Assembly (NCBI GenBank): GCA_007133055.1
Contig: SLNM01000270.1
Span: 1-5,825 of the forward strand
Length of the DNA stretch: 5,825 bases
Direction of reading: 5' to 3'
Source: Lentisphaeria bacterium
GTDB taxonomy: Bacteria; Verrucomicrobiota; Lentisphaeria; Oligosphaerales; PUNB01
In this document: positions 1 to 5,053 of the stretch, in pieces
Layout of the letters: every line of letters begins with the position of its first letter
Numbering within the stretch: position 1 is the first letter of the stretch
The notes under the pieces: model-generated
What the model was told of the DNA's origin: nothing
Databases searched by the model: none
The model's input: only the letters and a program-made list of their open reading frames with translations
Position numbers and translations under genes: made by a program

Positions 1-91
1 AACTTGATACATACAACCAGTTTCAATATCCAACAGCCAACACGGAATATCCAAATCCTTGGGCATTTTTCTTTCTGAGTGTCGTTCAACT

Positions 92-136
92 TGCGACCCC
101 CTGGTGCTCAAAATAGCGAGGTCTGGGGGTCATGCA
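92..136. other. Imperfect GC-rich hairpin, function unknown
   Basis: GACCCCC at 95-101 is the exact reverse complement of GGGGGTC at 125-131. The flanking TGC (92-94) pairs with GCA (134-136) across a two-base bulge (132-133). The 23-nt interior can form a further short CTC/GAG pairing. No T-run follows on either side, so it is not a canonical intrinsic terminator. It could end an upstream transcript by another route, or form a leader structure for the gene at 309, which starts about 170 bases later. Confidence 0.45.
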
Positions 137-294
137 GTCATGAAGACACGGAGTCAATGAGTATGTGGAAAAATCGAACTTGCCGGGTATATTGCGGTTC
201 GCCGGTCGGGGAAAGACAGTTTTGCCTGATTTGGTTGTAAATGCTTAGGCATGAGAAACCGGATGTCTGTCGTCTTTCGTTCGATTTGACTTGC

Positions 295-299
295 GGAGG
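295..299 (+). promoter_or_regulatory. Shine-Dalgarno site deciding the start at 309
   Basis: GGAGG at 295-299 is followed by nine bases and then ATG at 309. The same frame has an earlier TTG at 291, but this site lies inside that longer reading and is ideally placed for the ATG, so the ATG is the better start and the protein is 266 residues. Confidence 0.8.
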
Positions 300-308
300 T
301 TTTCTAAC

Positions 309-1109
309 ATGATCTGGGATTCATACCAAATGGATGTCGGCACCCTTCGTCTGTGGCGTCTGGGGCCTTTGGACCTGTGGCTTCAGCACGCTGAATATGA
401 ATGGCGCTCGGCCACCCGTCTTATACCTGGACGCGACTCCGCCGAGGAGTCCCGCGAGGAAACTGGCGCCATGCCCGAAGACCTGGAAACAGGACGTTGG
501 GCGACCAAGTCCAAGGATGCGGATTTGGTCAGTTTGCGACCTGCCACACCGGATCGCCCGGTGGTCGTGCGCACCGCCGCGCCGCTGACCATCCTCCCCG
601 GCGGCGAGGCGGAATTCTTTGTCAGCATTCCACTCTGGGTCGAAATTTTTATCGCCCATCGCCAGGAGCAGGAAAAGGAGGTCAGCGAAAAGCTTCTGGC
701 CACACCGACCGTCATACTCTCAAATTCCTGGTTCGGTTTGCCGACCGGCGGCGAAAGTTGCTACGCTCTGCGCTCGCGGGCGCGGCGTTCGGTGGAGGAG
801 CTGGAGTATTCGCCCTGTCGCGTGGTCTGTCCCGCCAGGGTTCGTAACGAATCGTCGGAACATTTGCTGATTCAGCGACTGTTTCTGCCCATGGACCCGT
901 TGCGGATTTATCGTGGCGACCGCTATCTGTGGGGCAACGCCGGCACTCTCCGCTATCAGGGCGAGGACAAGCCGGGTCAGGTGGTCTACGACGACAAGCC
1001 ACCGGGATTCGACCATGCGGGAACCGTCCTGCGAGAAGCCCGGCAAAGTGGCCGCCAGGGGTTCCTGGCCAGATCGTTCAGCGGGTTGAAGGAAGCTTTC
1101 GGCGCATAA
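309..1109 (+). CDS. DUF432-like protein paired with MscS channel
   Basis: This encodes a 266-residue protein of unknown function, probably of the DUF432 family, which I recall as occurring in archaea and scattered bacteria, often beside mscS genes. That recollection was not tested by a search. Visible landmarks fit a compact beta-rich domain: a proline- and glycine-rich stretch VVVRTAAPLTILPGGEAEF at about 85-103, a hydrophobic segment around FFVSIPLWVEIFI (103-115), and LSNSWFGLPTGGESCYAL at 137-154. A further block, CPARVRNESSEHLLIQRLFLP (174-194), looks like paired beta strands. Residues 41-75 are charged and probably a loop. There is no clear signal peptide and no long membrane helix, so it is likely cytosolic or membrane-associated. 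The stop lies 15 bases before the mechanosensitive channel start, so the two are almost certainly co-transcribed. A role as an accessory or modulator of the channel is inference from this pairing alone. Confidence 0.72.
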   Translation: MIWDSYQMDVGTLRLWRLGPLDLWLQHAEYEWRSATRLIPGRDSAEESREETGAMPEDLETGRWATKSKDADLVSLRPATPDRPVVVRTAAPLTILPGGEAEFFVSIPLWVEIFIAHRQEQEKEVSEKLLATPTVILSNSWFGLPTGGESCYALRSRARRSVEELEYSPCRVVCPARVRNESSEHLLIQRLFLPMDPLRIYRGDRYLWGNAGTLRYQGEDKPGQVVYDDKPPGFDHAGTVLREARQSGRQGFLARSFSGLKEAFGA

Positions 1110-1124
1110 TTATTCGAGGTTAAC

Positions 1125-2051
1125 ATGAAAAATCTGTGGCATCCTGTTATTGAATGGCTGACGGACGAGGCGAGAATGGCGGCCATGATAAGAGTCCTGC
1201 TCCTGCTGGCCGTTGGCTTTCTCCTGATTCGGCTGGCTCGGCGGCTGGCGCTCAGGACGCTCGGCAAAAAAGCCAGTGAACAGGCCGCGATGCTGGTCGC
1301 CAAGGGCATCGTTTATGGAGGCAACCTAGTATTGCTGCTGATGGTGCTGCGCGAACTGGGCTTTGACCTGTCCGTCCTGATCGCGGCCGCGGGTGTCGCA
1401 GGCATCGCCATCGGTTTCGCCGCCCAGACCAGTCTTTCCAACCTGATCAGCGGATTTTTCCTGATCTGGGAGAAACCCTTTGTCGTGGGGGACGCCGTGG
1501 CTCTGGGCGATACCATGGGGCTGGTGCATTCAATCGATCTGCTGTCGGTCAAGTTGCGGACATTCGACAACCGTTTTATCCGAGTGCCCAACGAGACCCT
1601 GGTCAAAAACACCTTTGTCAACATCACTCGCTTTCCCATCCGTCGCTTCGATCTGAATGTCGGGGTGGCCTACAAAGAGGACATCGCGCGGGTGATCAAA
1701 ATTCTGGGCGAAGTCGCGGACCGCAATCCATACTGTCTGGACGAACCCGAGCCGGTGATTATTTTTACCGGCTTCGGAGACTCATCATTGAATTTTCTCC
1801 TCGGCGCCTGGTTTGCCAAGGCCGATTTTCTTAAGCTGCGCAACTCGCTAAGCCGTGAAGTCAAGGAGCGTTTCGACCAGGAGGACATCGAGATTCCATT
1901 CCCCCACCGCTCCTTGTATTTCGGCTCGGTCAGCAAACCGTTCCCCGTGCAGGTGGTCGGGAGTCAGGAACACGAGGCCGACGCGCAGCTGTTTGCCGCC
2001 GCGTCTGACCATGACAGCCCGGCGGTCGACGAACCGGCGAGCCGGGAATAA
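1125..2051 (+). CDS. mscS: Small-conductance mechanosensitive channel, MscS family
   Basis: This is a 308-residue MscS-type channel of the minimal three-helix class (E. coli MscS is 286). Such channels are homoheptamers in the inner membrane that open under tension and release solutes on hypo-osmotic shock. Membrane helices lie at about 20-38, 62-79 and 83-114. The third is the pore helix, with the small-residue run AAAGVAGIAIGFAAQTSLSNL (87-107), equivalent to the packed Ala/Gly helix and Q-x-S-L-S-N motif of E. coli MscS. The beta domain follows: KPFVVGDAVALGD (117-129), RTFDNRFIRVPNETLVKN (145-162) and NITRFPIRR (166-174). The C-terminal cytoplasmic domain includes VGVAYKEDI (179-187) and ends at IEIPFPHRSLYFG (255-267), the family's usual closing motif. 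Residues 268-308 are an acidic, probably disordered tail beyond the core. The ATG at 1125 follows GAGGT at 1116-1120, a slightly short spacing. It is probably the second gene of an operon with the DUF432-like gene. Confidence 0.96.
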   Translation: MKNLWHPVIEWLTDEARMAAMIRVLLLLAVGFLLIRLARRLALRTLGKKASEQAAMLVAKGIVYGGNLVLLLMVLRELGFDLSVLIAAAGVAGIAIGFAAQTSLSNLISGFFLIWEKPFVVGDAVALGDTMGLVHSIDLLSVKLRTFDNRFIRVPNETLVKNTFVNITRFPIRRFDLNVGVAYKEDIARVIKILGEVADRNPYCLDEPEPVIIFTGFGDSSLNFLLGAWFAKADFLKLRNSLSREVKERFDQEDIEIPFPHRSLYFGSVSKPFPVQVVGSQEHEADAQLFAAASDHDSPAVDEPASRE

Positions 2052-2055
2052 GCAG

Positions 2056-2368
2056 AGAATTGCGAGATGCGCTCTCCGTGGGGCCGGACGGTTCCAAAGC
2101 AACAGAGGCTGCCGTTTTGGCAGCAATGGAGCGAAGCGGAATGACAATCTGTCCGGCCCATGGTCGAGTCGGATACTCGACCTACGCCCATGGTCGAGTC
2201 GGATACTCGACCTACGCCCATGGTCGAGTCGGATACTCGACCTACGCCCATGCGAATCGAGCCTGGTCGGGACAGATTGCCGCTTCGCTGCTATCCTACG
2301 GACAGCCTCTGTTGCTTCGCAACGGTCCCGACCTACGATTGGCTCGATTCGCCCATTTCGCATAACCT
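2056..2368. repeat. Long imperfect palindromic intergenic element (copy 1)
   Basis: Almost the whole gap after mscS folds as one large imperfect inverted repeat around a central tandem array. Paired arms seen directly: the 15-mer AAGCAACAGAGGCTG (2097-2111) with its exact complement at 2303-2317; AGCGAAGCGG (2130-2139) with 2280-2289; CAATCTGTCC (2145-2154) with 2270-2279. The outer ends GAGAATTGCGAGAT (2055-2068) and 2354-2368 pair imperfectly. Small local hairpins sit inside the arms: GCTGCC-GTTTT-GGCAGC (2108-2124) and GTTGC-TTC-GCAAC (2311-2323). Blocks 2246-2278 and 2332-2367 recur in the element before htpG. It encodes nothing recognisable; open frames across it exist mainly because of the repeats. 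It is probably a non-autonomous dispersed repeat, and the RNA could form a stable structure at the 3' end of the mscS transcript. Confidence 0.85.
2161..2250. repeat. Three exact 30-bp tandem hairpin units
   Basis: Three identical 30-bp copies run head to tail at 2161-2190, 2191-2220 and 2221-2250. Each contains a perfect 8-bp stem, GGTCGAGT paired with ACTCGACC, around a 5-nt loop CGGAT (first copy: 2162-2169, 2170-2174, 2175-2182), followed by TACGCCCA as the linker. The array forms the centre of the larger palindrome. There are no unique spacers, so it is not a CRISPR array. Exact identity of the copies suggests recent duplication or slippage, or homogenisation. Confidence 0.97.
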
Positions 2369-2386
2369 CTAGCGCAGACAAAGCTT

Positions 2387-2494
2387 GCGACGAAGTGTGC
2401 GGCGAAGTGTGCGGCGAAGTGTGCGGCGAAGTGTGCGGCGAAGTGTGCGGCGAAGTGTGCGGCGAAGTGTGCGGCGAAGTGTGCGGCGAAGTGC
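2387..2494. repeat. 12-bp tandem repeat, nine units
   Basis: The unit GCGGCGAAGTGT is repeated nine times. Seven central copies (2399-2482) are identical; the first (2387-2398) has one change (GCGA) and the last (2483-2494) ends in C instead of T. Because 12 is a multiple of three and the unit holds no stop in any frame, all six frames stay open through the array. In the frame of the downstream oxidoreductase it would read Arg-Arg-Ser-Val repeats. The unit has no internal symmetry and is unrelated to the 30-bp hairpin units upstream. It lies 61 bases before the likely start at 2556, so it falls in the leader or promoter region of that operon. It is prone to copy-number change by slippage. Confidence 0.97.
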
Positions 2495-2555
2495 GGAAAG
2501 CCATCCCGTGGGGCGGCGGTGGAATACGTCAAGGATAAGTTTGGAATCCTGTGGT

Positions 2556-3578
2556 ATGGAAAGTCAATCTTCACAACGGCCTGTTCGCGTCGGGGTCATT
2601 GGCACCGGTTCGCTGGGCCGGCACCATACGCGCCTGTATCGGCAATCTGCCGAAACCGAGCTGGTCGGGGTTTTCGACCAGGACCGGGATACGGCCCGAG
2701 CGGTGGCCCATGAGTTCGGCACGCGATGTTTTGACGAACTCGACGCTTTGCTGGCCCAGGCCGAAGGAATCAGCGTGGCCACCCCGACCACCTGCCATGC
2801 CGAGGTGGTCAGTGAGTTGCTGGAAAGGGGGCTCCATGTTCTGGTCGAAAAACCCCTGACTGAAACGGTCGCCCAGGCCGAGCAGCTGGTCAGGCTGGCC
2901 GACGACCGCCGGCTGATCCTGCATGTCGGCCACGTGGAACGCTATAATCCGGTTTTGGAATGCTTGAACAAGGTGCCGGGCCCGCCCCGCTTCATCGAGG
3001 CTCATCGGCTGGCCGCATATCCGCCGCCGCGACCGGGCCTGCATCCGCGGGGCACTGAAGTCAGCGTGGTTTTGGACCTGATGATTCACGAACTGGAGAT
3101 TGTCCTGCACCTGGTCAACAGCAAGCCCACCCGGGTGGACGCGGTCGGCGTGCCGATTTTAAGTCAGTCCGAGGACATTGCCAACGCTCGGCTGACTTTT
3201 GCCAACGGCACGGTGGCCAATCTAACCGCCAGCCGGGTCAGCGCCGCGCCGATGCGCCGCATCAGGGTATTCAAAAACAGCGCCTATCTGGCTCTCGACT
3301 ATCAGGAGCGGAAAGGGGAGGTGGCTTATTTGCGGGATGGTCGGATTGTCCGGGAACCGGTGCCGGTGCGCCAGGCCAATGCGTTGCAGGATGAACTGCA
3401 TGATTTCGTGCGGTGCATTGCTTCGCGCAGGGATGGCGGACAGGGATGTCAGCCACGGGTAACCGGCCAGCATGGACTGGAAGCTCTGAAACTGGCGCAC
3501 CGGGTGCTGGCGGAGATCAAACGCACTTCGACATACGGCGGCACGGTCAAACATAACTACAAGAGTACTGAATTATGA
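2556..3578 (+). CDS. Gfo/Idh/MocA oxidoreductase, possible GnnA-type UDP-GlcNAc 3-dehydrogenase
   Basis: This 340-residue NAD(P)-dependent sugar dehydrogenase belongs to the Gfo/Idh/MocA family. The N-terminal Rossmann fold starts at once with VRVGVIGTGSLGRHH (10-24), whose GTGSLG is the dinucleotide-binding turn. VFDQD (39-43) ends the second strand, and VEKPLT (97-102) carries the family's conserved EKP lysine (K99). GHVERYNP (125-132) and DLMIHELEIV (174-183) follow, with the candidate catalytic pair D174 and H178. The HVERxNP signature recalls proteins annotated as UDP-N-acetylglucosamine 3-dehydrogenase (GnnA), which prepares the 3-amino sugar for amide-linked lipid A. No lpx or gnnB gene is in view, so that substrate is only a suggestion. 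I chose ATG 2556 because the Rossmann strand begins nine residues later and a weak GGAA lies at 2543-2546. An in-frame TTG at 2541 has AAGGA at 2531-2535. A TTG at 2385 would add an implausible Arg-Arg-Ser-Val repeat tail. The gene's stop overlaps the next start. Confidence 0.88.
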   Translation: MESQSSQRPVRVGVIGTGSLGRHHTRLYRQSAETELVGVFDQDRDTARAVAHEFGTRCFDELDALLAQAEGISVATPTTCHAEVVSELLERGLHVLVEKPLTETVAQAEQLVRLADDRRLILHVGHVERYNPVLECLNKVPGPPRFIEAHRLAAYPPPRPGLHPRGTEVSVVLDLMIHELEIVLHLVNSKPTRVDAVGVPILSQSEDIANARLTFANGTVANLTASRVSAAPMRRIRVFKNSAYLALDYQERKGEVAYLRDGRIVREPVPVRQANALQDELHDFVRCIASRRDGGQGCQPRVTGQHGLEALKLAHRVLAEIKRTSTYGGTVKHNYKSTEL

Positions 3579-4891
3579 GAGAATTAAAAGTGGGCGTCAT
3601 CGGCTTCGGCACAGTGGGAGCCGGAGTGGTCGATTGTATTTTTAAAAACGGCGAGCTGATCGGGCAGCGCACCGGAATTATGCCGCGAATTTGCCGGGTG
3701 GCAGACCTCGACCTGGAGTCCGACCGCGGTGTCCGGGTTCCGAAGGAGCTGCTCACCCGGGACGCCCGGGAAATCATCGCCGACCCCGACATCGATGTGG
3801 TGGTGGAGCTGGTCGGCGGCATCTCGACCGCGCGCGATTTTATCCTCGCCGCTCTCGCCGCCGGCAAGTCTGTGGTGACTGCTAACAAGGCGCTTCTGGC
3901 CGAGCACGGTGAAACCCTGTTCGCCGCCGCTGACGAAGCCAGACAAAATATCTTCTACGAAGCCAGTGTCGGAGGTGGAATCCCGATTGTCAAGGCCATG
4001 TGCGAAGGCTTGGTAGGCAATCGCTTCAGTATGGTTTTGGGGATTCTCAACGGCACCTGCAATTATATCCTCACCCGGATGGAGGCCGAGGGCGCGCCCT
4101 TCGAACAGGTTTTGGCCGAAGCTCAGCAGGCTGGCTACGCCGAGGCCGACCCTGGGTTGGACATTGACGGTGTGGACACCGCTCACAAAGCCAGCATCCT
4201 AGGCTCGCTGGCCTATGGTCAATGGTTCGGCATGGCGCCGATTCATGTCGAGGGCATACGCAACATTTCCCTCCAGGAAATTCGCTATGCCAGCCGCCTG
4301 GGCTATCGTATCAAGCTGCTGGCGGTGATTCGCCAGGAGAACAACGACGTGCAAATTCGCGTGCATCCGGCACTCCTGCCGGCGGACAGTATGCTGGGCA
4401 ATATCGGCGGGGTCTTCAACGCGGTTCTGATTCAGGGCGACCCGGTCGGCGACACTCTTTACTCCGGCCGCGGCGCCGGGCGGGAGGCCACCGCCAGCGC
4501 GGTGGTTGCCGACATCGTCGACGCCGGACGCAGACTGAGCGCCGGCGCCGGAACGGGAGACCCCGCTTTTCGTGCCTATCATGGGTTCGGCCGCCTGACC
4601 CCGATCAGCAGCATTTGCACCCGCTACTACCTGCGCCTGCAATTGCTCAACCGCCCCGGTGTCCTGGCCCAGGTGGCCGGTGTCCTGGGCGATTTGAATA
4701 TCAGCCTGGCCAGTGTCACCCAGCAGGAATCCGAGGAGACCGCCGATGGCCTGGAACCAATCGCCGTGCCGGTGGTCATTCTCACTCATGAAGCAAAGGA
4801 GAAGGACTTGCAGCAAGCTCTCATTCGCCTGCGGGAACTCGAAGCGGTGGCCGAACCGCCGGTCATGCTGAGAATCGAGGATGCAGACTGA
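3575..4891 (+). CDS. hom: Homoserine dehydrogenase with C-terminal ACT domain
   Basis: This 438-residue cytosolic enzyme reduces aspartate-4-semialdehyde to homoserine with NAD(P)H, the branch point to threonine, methionine and isoleucine. The length is typical of the stand-alone bacterial form with no fused aspartokinase. The nucleotide fold opens with VGVIGFGTVGAGV (6-18). VELVGG (77-82) and VTANKALLAEHG (101-112) follow, the latter with conserved K105. The catalytic domain shows EASVGGGIPIVK (129-140), GILNGTCNYILTRM (156-169) and AEADPGLDIDGVDTAHKASIL (189-209), where D201 and K205 match the substrate-binding Asp and Lys of the family. Residues from about 353 on form an ACT domain (LRLQLLNRPGVLAQVAGVLGD), which in this family senses end products such as threonine, so feedback control is expected. 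Its ATG overlaps the TGA of the oxidoreductase (ATGA at 3575-3578) with only a weak AAGAG upstream, which suggests translational coupling. Confidence 0.97.
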   Translation: MRELKVGVIGFGTVGAGVVDCIFKNGELIGQRTGIMPRICRVADLDLESDRGVRVPKELLTRDAREIIADPDIDVVVELVGGISTARDFILAALAAGKSVVTANKALLAEHGETLFAAADEARQNIFYEASVGGGIPIVKAMCEGLVGNRFSMVLGILNGTCNYILTRMEAEGAPFEQVLAEAQQAGYAEADPGLDIDGVDTAHKASILGSLAYGQWFGMAPIHVEGIRNISLQEIRYASRLGYRIKLLAVIRQENNDVQIRVHPALLPADSMLGNIGGVFNAVLIQGDPVGDTLYSGRGAGREATASAVVADIVDAGRRLSAGAGTGDPAFRAYHGFGRLTPISSICTRYYLRLQLLNRPGVLAQVAGVLGDLNISLASVTQQESEETADGLEPIAVPVVILTHEAKEKDLQQALIRLRELEAVAEPPVMLRIEDAD

Positions 4892-4904
4892 AAACAAACA
4901 ATGT

Positions 4905-5018
4905 GAATTGCGAAATGCAGATTTCGTAGGGCGAGAATCCGTCTCGCCCATGCGAATCGAGCTTGGTCGGGACAGATTCCCAACCTACAGTTGGCTCGAT
5001 TCGCATATTTCGCAATTC
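4905..5018. repeat. Nested palindromic intergenic element (copy 2)
   Basis: Three nested or adjacent inverted repeats fill the gap between hom and htpG. The outer arms are GAATTGCGAAAT (4905-4916) and its exact complement at 5007-5018. Inside is an 8-bp hairpin GGGCGAGA-ATCCG-TCTCGCCC (4929-4949). Directly after it a 13-bp arm ATGCGAATCGAGC (4950-4962) pairs exactly with 4994-5006. Bases 4946-4978 match 2246-2278 of the element behind mscS with one difference, and 4984-5018 match 2332-2366 closely. No T-run follows, so it is not a classical terminator, though it may act as a transcript end or processing site for hom. It ends 35 bases before the htpG start. No coding potential is evident. Confidence 0.93.
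4929..4949. repeat. Single hairpin unit related to the 30-bp array
   Basis: GGGCGAGA (4929-4936), loop ATCCG (4937-4941) and TCTCGCCC (4942-4949) form a perfect 8-bp stem-loop. Read on the opposite strand, the units at 2161-2250 give GGTCGAGT-ATCCG-ACTCGACC. Both are preceded by GTA and followed by ATG, and they have an identical loop. They differ at two stem positions, each matched by the compensating change on the other side. This is therefore a single-copy relative of the tripled unit. Confidence 0.85.
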
Positions 5019-5036
5019 TCTGAAAACAACCAACCT

Positions 5037-5041
5037 AGGAG
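5037..5041 (+). promoter_or_regulatory. Shine-Dalgarno site of htpG
   Basis: AGGAG at 5037-5041 precedes the ATG at 5054 by 12 bases, and a second purine run AAAGGA at 5042-5047 lies six bases from the ATG. Either could serve; together they support the chosen start. Confidence 0.7.
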
Positions 5042-5053
5042 AAAGGAACCAAA

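Larger units (their letters stand above)
1..308. other. Upstream non-coding region or edge of an unseen neighbour
   Basis: I see no convincing gene here. A + strand frame is open from the left edge (base 3) to a TAG at 114-116 and could be the last 37 codons of an upstream gene, but its residues match no family I recognise. On the - strand an ATG at 66 opens a frame of 22 codons running off the left edge, without a good ribosome binding site. The first 60 bases are rich in short CAATATCCAAC-like words, which resemble degenerate intergenic repeat sequence more than coding DNA. A GC-rich hairpin lies at 92-136. I found no well-spaced -35/-10 pair that I would defend as the promoter of the gene at 309. 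Confidence 0.5.

Noticed and set aside
1..66. N-terminal fragment of a divergent gene on the - strand, 22 codons from an ATG at 66
   Set aside because: It is short, lacks a clear ribosome binding site, and its sequence looks like the degenerate CAATATCCAAC-type intergenic words; it cannot be judged without the DNA to the left.
2161..2250. CRISPR array
   Set aside because: The 30-bp copies are directly adjacent with no spacers, and no cas gene is present.
1848..2504. A 218-codon - strand frame containing Thr-Ser-Pro-His repeats
   Set aside because: It runs antisense through the end of mscS and both repeat arrays. It is open only because 12-bp and 30-bp units lack stops in every frame; the composition is repeat-driven and no family is recognisable.
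1855..2538. A 227-codon + strand frame ending in Cys-Gly-Glu-Val repeats
   Set aside because: It overlaps mscS in another frame and then crosses the repeat arrays. The residues are low-complexity products of the repeats, and there is no supporting ribosome binding site.
2385..2555. N-terminal Arg-Arg-Ser-Val extension of the oxidoreductase
   Set aside because: The TTG at 2385 has no ribosome binding site, the extension is not typical of the family, and a normal start at 2556 sits just ahead of the Rossmann fold. It is kept as a finding only because the frame is open.
3584..4186. Long - strand frames opposite hom (also 4199-4951) and opposite the oxidoreductase (2571-3110)
   Set aside because: These are antisense shadows of well-identified genes in GC-rich DNA, with no recognisable domains.
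4905..5018. CIRCE heat-shock operator or intrinsic terminator before htpG
   Set aside because: The arms do not match TTAGCACTC/GAGTGCTAA, and no T-run follows any of the stems.
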